A stretch of DNA of 64,000 bases from Epiperipatus broadwayi. Taxonomy: Eukaryota > Onychophora > Udeonychophora > Euonychophora > Peripatidae. Under the pieces are notes generated by a model. It made no database searches. It was not told the origin of the DNA and saw only the letters and a list, made by a program, of their open reading frames with translations. Positions 36,451-48,999 of the stretch are shown here, piece by piece. The stretch covers positions 5,243,398 to 5,307,397 of the forward strand of contig JAQFVV010000014.1 in assembly GCA_028023455.1 (NCBI GenBank). Reading direction: 5' to 3'. Within the stretch, counting starts at the first letter, position 1, and the number at the start of each line of letters is the position of its first letter. A program made the translations under genes and the position numbers.

Positions 36451-39399
36451 GTAATATTTCATGTAAATCCTAGTTTTTGAATTATTACTTTCTTCTAGTT
36501 AATATTTAAAATTATTTTCTTTAGCTAATAGTTTAGCATTAATAAATATAATTTTTATAAATGTAATTCCTGGGCTACTCTTATCTTGATCATCATCATC
36601 AGTCTGATCTTATGCTCTACCACTGTGTTTCTGGGCCTGGAATTAAAGTAATTATGCTATATCATCGGGATTGTTGTTCATAGGGGCAGAGACTCAAATA
36701 ATAGGCAAATAGATTAGAATTTGGGATTGCTCCAGACCTGTGTATCTTGAGCGTGATCAGATTCGAGGTACATTTTCTTGGATTTTGAGTCTTGTTGTGC
36801 GAGCAAACATTTTTGACCGGTACAATAGTTTAATATCATTTTTAGTGACCTGTATATAAACATATATATATATGATATTCTGAGTACATAATGACTAGAT
36901 GGTTAGTATATTAGATAAAAATGTAAGAACTTCTTAAAATATAATTCAATGTCATAATTATAATTTTACAGGGAATTACTCAAAAGGGAATATGTTTTAT
37001 TTTAAATTAGACAAATATTTATGTCAGTGGTAATCTGTAATATTAAAGTTATTGCCTCTTGTAAATATTTTTTTATTGTATTAACATATCATTATCTTGT
37101 AAATAAATATTTTATTATTCATTAAATATGTTTATACTTTCATTGCCATCATCACATCCATTTATTAGGAAAATGTAATTTAATAAATTTTTATTAAACA
37201 CTGTGGTATATGATAGTACATTTAAAAAATTACATTAAAAGAGATTTTAATTTAGTGTAAACTGCCTTGATCGTATAAGTCATTGATTATATTGCAAATT
37301 ATTATAGGTTGCTTATTTATAAGGCATTAAATTATGAATTATTTATTATTAAAAGTATTAAATATAATTACAGTTTAGATAACAAAGTTGATTTAAGAGT
37401 AAGTATTAGGGAACATAAATATAAAATAGTAGTATAATTTTAATTATAAATTCAGATTATAAGTCTTTCTTTAATTGAAGCACTACTTATAAGGTTCAGT
37501 GAAATCCCTCTTGATATTTTATAGGTGAGTCAAATAACTGATAAAAAAATCAATGATTATCCTGAGATCTCCTTAGTATAAAATTATTATTATTATTATT
37601 TCTAATCATAATCCTATGAAATAATAAAAATAAAAGCTCTAAATACAATAAAATGATAATATAATTTATTAATTAGTTTAATTGAAATTTAATAGTTATA
37701 GATGTTTTATTATATTCATTTAAACGTTATTGTTAGTCATGGGAGTATTTGGATACTCAATAAGTAGGAATATCTTAGTATTTTCATGCCACTAAATAAA
37801 TACTTTTGTATTTGCTTAATGTTAAGGGATATGTAACATGTTAATAGGATAAGTTAGTCTCATAATTGCTAGAGTTAATGACACCTTATTTAGAAATATT
37901 TAATAGTGTTAAAGTGGACCTGGATAAAATAACACTATTACCTAATCACAATTGTTATGATTGATTAAATGTAATTGAAAAATGGAAAGTCTATTAAATG
38001 GTACCTAGACAGAGTTCTAGTATAACTTAATGTAAGGACTTGGTTTATCTGTTTAGAAGTCATCCTTCTGTTGACAGGGCACAATATATATATATATATC
38101 CCACAAATAGTAATAATAATATGACATATATATATATATAGAAACAGATATACTGTTTCACGTATATTTTTAGAAGATCTCCCCCTCCCAAATTAAAAAG
38201 ACTAATAATATTTTAAGTCAGACTAGTAATATATTTTTTAAAAATTTTAAGGAAAACTAAAAATTTTAAAAAAAAAGAAGTAATGATAATTTGTTAATTC
38301 ATAACAATTCAGTCAAATGAAAAGAAAATCAAAGTTTTCAAAATAGAAAAAAAGAAAAGAAAGAAAATACATTCATATTTGCAATTAAAGAAAATATAAA
38401 TCTTTCTTTATTATCAATTAAATAAAAAAATATTCAAACATTAAAACTCTGATTAAAAAAAAAACTTCAAAGACAGAATAAATGTAGGAGTCAAATCACC
38501 ATGCCACAGGCAATAAAAAAATCAAGATTCGAAAACACATGAAGGCAGATAATCGAAAATAGTCTAATTAAAAGTCTGTTCCCACCAAAGAGAAACTGTC
38601 CAATGATCTGGGGAATTAAAAAATGCAGACATGGATGAAAAAGCTGCTACCAATGGAAGAAAAAGAACATGTAAGCTGAATCTGTTTGTCAGAAAGAAAA
38701 AACATAAATAGTGTGGGATATCAGTAGAAGTTAGTATTAGTATTATTATAGTTAACTGATTCAGATATACAAGATTTAGCTACAAGACTACTAAAAAGGT
38801 GATTTAATGTAACCATCAAACAGCCTAATGAAAAATTATTATAATATGATCTTTGGCTAGAGACCACTTGTCCTCTCTCCATTGCAAAACATGTGAACTC
38901 CAAGCCCTGCCTAAAAGTTTTAATGTGCCATTCAAGACAGACCCCTTCCCCCCAGTTATTTAGTAATGCAGTAATAAATGAAGACATAAAATTTAGAGGT
39001 AATTAATTAAAAATGATTAAATTACTATAAAATATGAATTAAAATTATAGCTATTAATTTTTATAAAACAAAAGAGAAAAAATGTTATATTATTAGTCTT
39101 AAGAAAAGTTTTTACAATCAATTATTAACTTCAGTCAAAAGTTGATGAAAGTTTTTTCTTATCTTTATTTAAAAATGAAAACAAGAAATGAAAATCGTTA
39201 TTATTTAATTAAAAACACTCACATATATATATATGTGTGTGTGTTATTTCATTAGTTAAATGCCAATTATTTCATAAAATTTAAGATATGTTCAAATAAT
39301 AGAATACTTCTAATAATAATTGTAATAATTATTTCAAATGAACCAGCTAAATGGAAATGTCAAAGATATGGTAAAAATAATAAAATGTATGTGTATGAA
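36451..39399. other. A+T-rich intron sequence
   Basis: 36590-36840 is less A+T-rich, with a GATTCGAGGT string near 36763, but no gene or confident repeat could be assigned. The rest is simple sequence with TA runs near 36861 and 38081-38142. Confidence 0.4.
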
Positions 39400-40150
39400 T
39401 ATACATCTATACTGGATTGGATTATAAATGCTCCACAAATATAGAATTACTGATATAATCTGCACATCTACTCAAAATTTTTCTACTGACCCGGAATAAA
39501 TGATTACAAACATTGATATATTAATATAATATGTATACCTAACTGAAATGCTTTCACATACCTGGAATGATAATTGTACTACTGATTTTTTCTGCACATC
39601 TACTCAAAATGTTTCTACAGACCCGGAATAAATGATTACAAATATTTATGTATTAATATAATATGTATACCTACCTGAAATATTTTTACAAACCCAGGAT
39701 AATAATTGCAATACTGATATTATATGTACATCTACCTAAAATGCTTTCACATACATGGGATAACAAGTGTAATACTGATATTATTTGTTCATCTACTTTA
39801 AATACTTCTATAGATTTGAAATCAATAGTCAAAAGCATTTATTTATAAATTGTAATGTGTATCGGCTTAAAATGCTTAGCCAGACCTAGAATAAATGGTT
39901 AAAAACATTTGCTTATTAATTGTATACGTATATCTATCTGAAATGCTTCTATCAACATCAGAAGATGATTATGAACACTTATATATTATCTTCATCCCTA
40001 TTTGAAATGCTTCTATCAGCATCAAAATTCGATTATTAATACTTGTATATTAACTGTATATGTATATCTACCTGAAATGTATTTTTAGACTTCTCATCAT
40101 ATGAACTAAAAAATGGGTTTTTGCTTGGATAACCTACCTGAAATATTTTT
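39400..40150 (+). repeat. Diverged tandem array, about 12 units of 61-72 bp
   Basis: The core phrase [T/C]CTAC[C/T]TGAAATGCTT and its variants recurs at about 39404, 39467, 39538, 39598, 39668, 39731, 39792, 39862, 39934, 39998, 40068 and 40136. Within a unit it is usually followed by a CC[C/T]GGAATAA-like stretch and a TTATATATTAAT-like stretch. Units 2 and 4 are closest to each other (CCCGGAATAAATGATTACAAA in both), pointing to a two-unit higher-order period. An old minisatellite or local satellite fits best. Short ORFs across it are by-products. Confidence 0.8.
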
Positions 40151-40556
40151 AGACTTCTTCTCATTACATGAACTATATTAGAGAGACTTGCCAATCACTG
40201 TTAATAAAATTGTTGTTATTAAAAAATTAATCTATTTGTATAGTTCCATTTTTGCATCACTAGTTATTCATTGCATCTTGCCCACAAGAATCTCATGCCT
40301 ACTGAGTTATGTTCGGCATAACAAGACAATGGTAAGTAAAGTTGTAGTGAGATGGAACTCTAGTGGTACTGTTTGGGAAACCAAAGACATTAATTTCTAG
40401 ATGCTTCCAGTCTCTATGGTTCTACATCCTCTGATTAGTAGGAAATATTGTTGTAGATGGTATGATGTCTGCATTGGAGCATGCCAATCGATAATTCCTT
40501 CCTGCAATATGCTTATCAGGAAATAAAACCAACCAAGAGAGGGGTTGGTTATATAT

Positions 40557-42200
40557 TGTGCCAAGGCCAATTTGGCACATGTATATAAAATAATTTTGTC
40601 TAAAAAAAATTATTAAAATAAAAATAAATCTTTCGTAAAAGAGTTTGAAATAAAAGATTAAAAGTGGGAAGGGGGTTTTCTTAAAGTCAAACTAAAAGTG
40701 TTATAAAAGAAAGTAAAGTTTTTCTAAATTAGTATTCGTAAAAATAAGTAATTTAAAATTTAAAAAAATATAAATCTCTTTTCATTCAAGCTTATTATAA
40801 TAAATTATATATGTGCATGCGAGTGTAAATAAATGTATGCATGTTAGAATAATATTAAATGAAAGTTAAAAAAGAAATTATATTTGGAAAACACAGCGAT
40901 GGCTATTAAGTTAAATAAAGAAAAAAACCCACACCAGCAGTGGGCTACTAATTAAAGATATAAAAACAATACGTTTATGAAAGCTACTACTAATTAAACA
41001 ATCTTCAAAAACACATTGTCATAGGATTAATTACTAATGGAATTTTGACAACACCTATTGTACCTATTGCCGGAGGATATTAAAATGAAAACAATCCGCA
41101 TACATAAATAGCCAGATTTTTATCAGAGTTGATTTTTTTTTCAGTCTAGTTTGCAGGGACAGTCTTGTTTCAGTTCAGATAACAGTGCAGTTTCTATTAT
41201 ATATCCAGAAACAAAAATGCATTGTTGAGCAGCCTTTGGAAATATATGCTCATGCTTCAGCCTTTTTAGTCCAAGATCATCAAAAACTGGCTGTGAAATA
41301 ATGTCTGCATAACAACTCAGAAATCCTCCGTCAAGCGTTCAGCTGCTTTCAAGAATAAAACCAATGGATTCACATAAAATCTCTTCAAAAAACATCCAAA
41401 TCTAACTGGTTAGATATACTCCATCAGAAGCAGCCAACAACAAGCAATATCTACATTCCAAAAATCCTAGGTAAACATTTATTTATTATCATTTATACAT
41501 AGTAGCCACTGCTGTAATTCATCAATCCTACCGAGTAAAGTAATTTGAACTCTTAAACATGCATAAAATAAACTATTGATGTGTGTGTGTGTGAATGTGA
41601 GATAATTTAATGATGTCACATATTATTTATGCTTTTCACCAGATATATGTTATAATGTGTTACTTTAAAAATGTGCGTGTGTTAAATTAGATTTACAAAG
41701 ATGTTTAAATTTGGTCAATTAATGTTGGGTGATAAAGTATCTTTAAACTTAATTAATGTTAATTAAAATAAAATGTCTTTAAACTTAAACTTTATTTGTC
41801 AGTCAATTCTTTTTACCAACCTTTTTTATTAATTCTTTCCACCAATAATTTTGTATAATTTTGTTATTGAATTAAAATTAGACTGAGCTAGTTTTAGGAA
41901 ATGTTTTGAACGCTGGATTATGAGCCTACTGCCCGAATATGTTAGTCATCAGACTAGCTGGTGCCCCGAGGTTTACCTTCAAACAAATAAAGTATTTAGA
42001 TAGTAGGGGTTTGAATCTAGCAGCCAAGGTGGGCCATTGTTGATAGTTAGTCTATCAATAAGATCTCCCATTTTGCATGAACGTACCGGTTCATTCACGT
42101 AACATTTATAAGATTACAAACGTATTATGAAGGAGTTTGAAACCGGTCAAAACTTATGTATACTTATAAGTAAGTGGTTTCAGCAGTTCGAGCTGGTACA
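40557..42200 (+). repeat. Left LTR (1644 bp)
   Basis: Nearly the same as 45336-46999 across its whole length, apart from short A-run differences and scattered substitutions. It starts TGTGCC and ends TGGTACA. A short terminal dyad TGCCAAGGCCAATTTGGCA lies at 40559-40577. TG-rich tracts near 41580-41592 are shared. Confidence 0.95.
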
Positions 42201-42204
42201 TAAA

Positions 42205-42225
42205 TGGCTTTCCCAACATTTGGGG
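42205..42225 (+). other. Primer-binding site candidate
   Basis: TGGCTTTCCCAACATTTGGG begins four bases after the LTR end. It has the TGG start expected of a site that pairs with a tRNA 3' end. The tRNA was not identified. Confidence 0.6.
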
Positions 42226-42636
42226 CTGGACCTAAGAAACAATAGTAAATAAATACTTTGTTTCTTGTTTAAAAAAAAATTTTCTATACAAAAGCTAAAT
42301 TATGTATGTTAAAGCATTTTAAAAAAAAAAAAAAAAGAATTGACCGAAAACTTTGTTTTCTTTAAATGAAAAGAGATTTACACTATTTATGTTATCTAAA
42401 ATAAATCATTATGTTAAATCAGAGACAGTTGGATGTTTGGGCAGAGTTAAAGCATTAAGATCGGGTGGAGAAAAATGGACAAAGGAGGGGCGGAGTCAGC
42501 GTGTATTTCCAGTTTAGTAAGAAATAAATAAAATAATAATTAGTAAACTTATTAAAGTGAATAAAATACAGTATTAAAAATAATGATAAAAAGTGTTTAA
42601 AATTATAAATTATAAAAAAAAAAAAATAAAGCCAAA

Positions 42637-43170
42637 ATGGAGACTCAAGGTAAAAATATAGAAAATAGCCCCAACAAGGAAAAAAGAGAAATCATAGCTT
42701 TACTAACCAGCATGTTTGAAAAACAAAAAGAAACAGCCGAAGAATATAAAAAAATAGCCGAAGAGCTTAAAAACCAAAATAATGAAATGAAGAGTAAATT
42801 GGAAGGGCAAGCTGAAATGCTTGAAAAGTTAAAGGACCAGATCAAAATGGGCCAGAATAAAATAAAAGAAGAAATTAGGGAAGAAATAGAAGAGATTAAA
42901 ACACAAGTAGAAAATCAAATAGAGACTGCTTACCAAGTAATAGAAAAAAATAAGATAGAAGATAGAAAAATAATTGAAGAGATAAAAGTTGAAGTTACAA
43001 ATTTAACTGTAAAAGTAAATCAGATAAATCATAGTCAAAATAGCCCACAAACTGAAATAAAAAAGCCAGACCAGCTGAGTGCGAACATGCACATTACAAA
43101 TAACTCCATGAGTCATCCTCAGAAATACATTTATAAAAAAAATTCAGATGATTTACAAAAGCCCATATAG
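42637..43170 (+). CDS. Gag-like coiled-coil ORF of the LTR element (177 codons)
   Basis: The ORF starts at ATG 42637, downstream of an A-rich leader. Residues about 15-130 are rich in K, E and Q with heptad-like hydrophobics ('KKIAEELKNQNNEMKSKLEG'), predicting a long parallel coiled coil. The tail is Asn/Ser/Gln rich ('NHSQNSPQTEIKKP'). No zinc knuckle or capsid WW motif is present, and no pol follows. The decayed Gypsy copy at 12.5 kb also opens with a coiled-coil gag, which supports the gag-like label. Its role would be assembly of the RNA-protein particle or trans interaction with a partner's Gag. The full frame with no stop in a recent element suggests it may be under selection, but homology was not tested. 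Confidence 0.7.
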   Translation: METQGKNIENSPNKEKREIIALLTSMFEKQKETAEEYKKIAEELKNQNNEMKSKLEGQAEMLEKLKDQIKMGQNKIKEEIREEIEEIKTQVENQIETAYQVIEKNKIEDRKIIEEIKVEVTNLTVKVNQINHSQNSPQTEIKKPDQLSANMHITNNSMSHPQKYIYKKNSDDLQKPI

Positions 43171-45317
43171 TATAGTCCCTCAAACTGACTTCAATGCCTT
43201 TGTGATAGCCAAAGGAAATATAGAAAAAGGAACATGTAATGCTAGGTCACTAAAGTTATTTGGAGGGCTGAATAATAAAGAACCGCCAGACAAAAATTAA
43301 AAATATGTAATCTGATGGATTCGCCGGCTTGACCTAGTATATAATGACCATGGACTCAGAATAATGGAAAATGTTTAACAAAGTTTAATGAAATAAATGT
43401 AAAAACGAGTATCAAGTTAGTTTGAATAATTAAAAATGATTAAAGTTAGTCTTAGTAAAATAAAATAACAATCTTAGAGGTTTTTAAAATGTCAAAGCAA
43501 TGATAAAACAATTTATGTCAAAAACCCTCGATTATGTCTTATCGATTATGTTAAATCCCAGCTCATAAGTCTAGAACATAGTGGAGCGTGATGCAAACAA
43601 AATAAATGTGTAAAATCAAAATAGACAAGCAAAATGAAAATGTTTTTTTTTTTTAAAAAAAAAGGGAGAGTAAAAATAACGCTTTAAAAATAAAAATGAA
43701 ATAAATAAGTGTATAATGAAAGTATTAATGAAAATAAAACATTATCAAATAAAATTAAAAAAAAAAGTGTATTAAATTAGGATTGAGGTGTGTGCGAGTA
43801 TTTGGGCAAAGAAATTAAAAGTTGGTTTAAATCAGCACAAAATCTATCTGTGTGTTTGAATTGCCTTATACTTTGCTGCCTACTTCTCTTAACATTACAT
43901 TTATTACCTAATGATGAAAATAAAAACTAAAAATGCACTCTAGAAAAATAAGAATTTGAAGTGGTCAATACTTAGGAAAAGTGATCAACGCACATATTAA
44001 TTAAGAAAAATGTTCGTAAATAAATAAGTAGGTCAAATAGTTAAAATAAAATCGATAAAATCAAGTTAAATAAATAAGCGTAAATATATCTGTAGTAAAT
44101 AATAATAAAAAGTGACTCGTGATAAACTAATAGATTTTTTTTTTTTTGGAATACACGCATGGTAATAAAAGGAAGTAAATAAATGATTTAAAGTCAAGTC
44201 AAAATATATATATATATCAGTGTAATAATGAATCATAGTAAAGTAAGTTGTTTTTGAATATACGCAAGTTAATAAAAGTTGAGTAAATAATGAATCGTAA
44301 TAAAGTAAAATAGTTTTTCTGAATACACGCACATAGATAAAAAAGTTGAGTAAGGGTTGAAAATAATATTCGAGATTAGATTAATATAAATAAATATGAA
44401 AACTGATGTCCGTGGTAGTTTAGAATAATATTGTGAGATTAGATTAATACAAATGTTAGAATAATGTTCATATGAATTTAAAAATAATGTTGTAAGATTA
44501 ATAATAAAAATATAAAGTCAATCTAAGGTGTATTAAGAGTGTGTAAGTATACATGTGTATATACGCGCACATACACTGGTAATATTCGGTAAATACGATA
44601 CCTCATGATGCGTATCTTAAATGTATTTATCCAGATATCCTTTTAGGTTATTTTCTTGGCACTGCTGCACCTCATGATGCATGCAAAAAGGGATTTATTT
44701 ATTATAGATTCCCTGTAAGCAAGTCCAGTAATAACTCGATATCTAGAATATTAGTAGGTGTAGAATTATGCTGCACATATACACATGTGTAGGAATTTAT
44801 CTAGAGCAAAAGGGAATGAGGGTAGTATAGAAATAAATTTAGTTAAAGATACATTTAAAGCTGCTGACTGGATAAATTTTAGTACCCGTAACGGACTTGT
44901 CAGGGATCATTCCTCTTTCCAAAGCGTAAGTCGAAAATGGACAGTTGAAAATTCCTGCCATTTCGCAGCGACCCTTTCTTTTTCCAAGTCCGATCAAGAG
45001 AATTGGCAAATGAAGTTTTGATTTTATACACGTGTAAGTCGGTGTAAGTCAGCGAATCTGCTTCCGCGTCGTTTCCAAAAGATCCCTGTGCCACAAAATT
45101 AGTTTGTCCCGGTGGTCGTTATCCATGATTTAGATCATTGTGAGCAATGTATTCGGCATAGATAGAAGGAAAGGATAGTCAAAACAGATTGCCCTTTGTA
45201 TGTTAAGTAAAAGATATTAAAAAGCTAACTTAGAAAAATAATAAATTAATAAATCTTTAGAGTCAAGAATTAAAATTGCAAGAGATAAAATGGTCAAAAA
45301 TGATGCATTTTACTCTA
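43171..45317. other. LTR element internal non-coding region
   Basis: About 2.1 kb without a recognisable pol segment. At 44785-45021 there is an open 78-codon frame ('FKAADWINFSTRNGLVRD') with no domain I know, in relatively GC-richer DNA. The antisense frame there is also open. Short diverged repeats occur around 44090-44340 (GTAAATAA / ACGCA phrases repeated three times). Confidence 0.5.
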
Positions 45318-45330
45318 AAACGGAGGGGGG
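45318..45330 (+). other. Polypurine tract of the LTR element
   Basis: AAACGGAGGGGGG ends five bases before the right LTR start. This is the place where plus-strand DNA synthesis is primed in LTR elements. Confidence 0.8.
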
Positions 45331-45335
45331 TGTAA

Positions 45336-46999
45336 TGTGCCAAGGCCAATTTGGCACATGTATATAAAATAATTTTGTCTAAAAAAATTATTAAAATAAA
45401 AAAAAAAAATCTTTCGTAAAAGAGTTTGAAATAAAAGATTAAAAGTGGGAAGGGGGTTTTCTTAAAGTCAAACTAAAAGTGTTATAAAAGAAAGTAAAGT
45501 TTTTCTAAATTAGTATTCGTAAAAATAAGTAATTTAAAATTTAAAAAAATATAAATCTCTTTTCATTCAAGCTTATTATAATAAATTATATATGTGTGTG
45601 CGAGTGTAAATAAATGTATGCGTGTTAGAATAATATTAAAAAAAAAATGTAAATGAAAGTTAAAAAAGAAATTATATTTGGAAAACACAGCGATGGCTAT
45701 TAAGTTAAATAAAGATTTAAAAAAACCACACCAGCGGTGGGCTACTAATTAAAGATATAAAAACAATATGTTTATGAAAGCTACTACTAATTAAACAATC
45801 TTCAAAAACACGTTGTCATAGGATTAATTACTAATGGAATTTCGACAACACCTATTGCACCTATTGCCAGAGGATATTAAAATGAAAACAATTCGGATAC
45901 ATAAATAGCCAGATTTTTTTTATCGGAGTTCAGTTTTTTCAGTCTAGTTTGCAGTGACAGTCTTGTTTCAGTTAAGACAACAGTGCATTTCTATTATGTA
46001 TCCAGAAACAAAAATGCATTGTTGAGCAGCTTTTGGAAATATATGCTCGTGCTTCAGCCTTTTTAGTCCAACAAGATCATCAAAACCTGCCTGTGAAATA
46101 ATGTCTGCATAACAACTCAGAAATCCTCCATCAAACGTTCAACTGTCTTCAAGAATAAAGCCAATGGATTCGCATAAAATCTCTTCAAGAAACGTCCAAA
46201 TCTAACCGGTTAGATATAATCCATCAGAAGCAGCCAACAACAAGCAATATCCACGTTCCAAAAATCCTAGGTAAACATTTATTTATTATCATTTATACGT
46301 AGTAGCCACCGCTGTAATTCGTCAATCCTACCGAGTAAAGTAATTTGAACTCTTAAGCATGCATAAAATGAACTATTGATGTGTGTGTGTGTGAATGTGA
46401 GATAATTTAATGATGTCACATATTATTTATGCTTTTCACCAGATATGTGTTATAATGTGTTACTTTAAAAATGTGCGTGTGTTAAATTAGATTTATAAAG
46501 ATGTTTAAATTTAGTCAATTAATGTTGGGTAATAAATTATCTTTAAACTTAATTAATGTTAATTAAAATAAAATGTCTTCAAACTTAAACTTTATTTGTC
46601 GGTCAATTCTTTTTACCAACCTTTTTTATTAATTCTTTCCACCACTAATTTTGTATAATTTTGTTATTGAATTAAAATTAGACTGAGCTAGTTTTAGGAA
46701 ATGTTTCGAGCGCTGGATTATGAGCCTACTGCCCGAATACATTAGTCATCAGACTAGCTGGCGCCCCGGGGTTTACCCCGAAACAAATAAAGTATTTGGA
46801 TAGTAGGGGTTTGAATCTAGCAGCCAAGGTGGGCCATTGTTGATAGTTAGTCTATCAATAAGATCTCCCATTTTCTCGAATGTGCCAGTTCGTTCACATA
46901 ACATTTATAAGATTATAAATGTATTATGAAGGAGTTTGAAACCAGCCAAAACTTATATATACGTATAAGTAAGTGGTTTCAGCGGTTCGACCCGGTACA
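45336..46999 (+). repeat. Right LTR (1664 bp)
   Basis: Partner of 40557-42200. It is 20 bases longer, mainly because of extra A residues near 45396 and 45640. Ends TGTGCC...CGGTACA. Confidence 0.95.
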
Positions 47000-48950
47000 A
47001 TATATATATATTATTAAACATTGCATTTATAATTGCATTAAACAAATGCTAGTAGTAATAAGTAATAAACCCATAATGATGCTGATTATGATTCATATTA
47101 TCAGTGAATATTATAAAATACACAGATTTGTGATAATACATTAAAACTTTTATTTCAGAGTTCCATCTAAATACTTCAAAAAAGAATTTTAAGGGATCTG
47201 TACACCAATACAAATTGTATTCAGTAATCTAACTTTACTATTGACCTATTTATGCTATTGGCATTTATTTTCTTTTATTGTTGATCAATCTGGAATTAGT
47301 TGATCTCAAAGTATTGATGGTGACTATATGCAAATCTTTTATATCAATGACTGTATTTGGTGATTCCATTGAAATGGCCATCAGCATTTAAAAAAAATTA
47401 CTTTTGTTTTCATGACCATACTGATTAGACTTCAAGAGCTGATATGTTTTTCATTAAGTTACAGATCCAATTTATTATCTAACACATTTGGGGACTCCCT
47501 TTTAGATTTTTTAGATTTATGAGCTGGTTTGCTTTAATAACTGCATAGTGCAAGGGGTTGAGCCATTCATGATTTAATAGATTGCTATGCTTTCCCGTCA
47601 ACAAATGAAAAGTTTTATTTGGATTAGTAACTTTTAATTCATGTTTCAACTAAGAATAGTTAGTATTTGGTTGTCTTTGTAATCAGTAATCACTGTACTG
47701 TTAGGTTGCTATAAAATATCCAATGTAGTTTTGAATACAATAGACATTGTACATATAGTATCTAGATCCATTATTATTGGCATGTTATTAATTATAACTC
47801 ATATTTTGAGAGTTAAATCAATGCCTCTATAATGATTTAAATAGGTATTGATTTTGTTTGATTTTATTTTACCCTTTGAGTTTTTAGAATAGATGCTTTT
47901 ACTTTTTTCTGTTACTTGCTTTTTTAATTTTAAGTATGCAGTTTCTATATGATTGACATGATTATAATACCTAAAAATTATATATCAATGTGGACATTTG
48001 GTACATGCCTGTTTTTTGCTTGTCATATCTATAGCAAGCTTTTGTGTTTGTTCTTTGTGAATTTATTGTGATAGCTTTTAATATTTTAAACTGAAGAGAC
48101 ACTATTTTTATTTTCATCTGCTGGGTATTTGATCTGACCAACATTAATACAGAGGTCAATTTTTTTAAATAGATCTGCTTTGCTGTAGATTCAGCAAGAG
48201 TACCTGGTAGATTGCAAAACCAAAAGTAGTATTTGGGTCCATTAACAATTTAACCCTAAGTCTGCAATCTTGTATTCTACAAATGAAACAGTCTATCACA
48301 GTGTTTCTTTAAAAAGTTTTTAATGGCATAATTCAGCACTAGCTTTTTTAGTTCTGTGGAAAGTCTCCAGCCTTTTTCTTTTTTCCTTAGCACAGAGGTT
48401 GATATTGTATTTCTGTAATATTTCTAGGAGCTTTGAAAAGAAATAAGCTGACAAGAGAGATATTACTGAATCAATATCTAACTTAGAAGGATGCATAGGT
48501 CTGATTGAAATCTAATATTTTATATGTTCAAGAACCACCAATGCTTATAAAAGTTGCTAATTTTAATTCTGATTTTTGATTGATACATCTATTTTGACTA
48601 ATTTTCAAAGTGGCCAGGATTGATTTCTAAAAAAAAAAAAAAACTATTTTTGTCATGTTGACTTTTTTTTCCACTATTAGTATGGAAAAATAATTTTCTT
48701 CAACTGTTCTTTATAAACAAACAAGCAATTATTAGCATTTAATTTATTTATTTTTTAATCCTTGATGCACTGATAATATTAGCTAACAATTTTTCTTCCA
48801 AATAAATAACAAAAATTTAAAGAACCCATAAGGACAATTCCTAACATGACTGTGCTAATTCTGTTATATTACCAGAAATAATATCTCTAGTTACTTAAGA
48901 ATAATACAGTTTTATAAATACAGATATTTATTTCACATATTTATAATACA
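47000..48950. other. Spacer with possible retroelement debris
   Basis: It starts with the AT flank of the LTR element. On the minus strand, 48250-47970 has a long low-stop stretch ('KYYFWFCNLPGTLAEST'), which looks protein-derived but is not assignable. It probably belongs to the same decayed copy as 49000-51700. Confidence 0.3.
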
Positions 48951-48999
48951 AAATACATACAAATGTTTAGATTCAATGTTTGGGAAGACTGTGATTTTT

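Larger units (their letters stand above)
40557..46999 (+). mobile_element. LTR retrotransposon with short gag-like ORF and no pol (probably non-autonomous)
   Basis: Two direct LTRs (40557-42200 and 45336-46999) begin TGTGCCAAGG and end GGTACA. A TGG-start primer site (42205) follows the left LTR and a purine tract (45318-45330) precedes the right one. Flanks are alternating AT (ATATAT on both sides), so a 4- to 6-bp target duplication is possible but uninformative. The internal region is 3.1 kb, far too short for gag-pol, and holds only one 177-codon gag-like ORF. Such elements move with enzymes from related copies. LTRs differ by a few percent at most by eye, so insertion is recent. Confidence 0.9.

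Noticed and set aside
44785-45094. Overlapping ORFs on both strands as an integrase or env remnant
   Set aside because: No family motif is visible in either frame; the position inside the LTR element alone is not enough.
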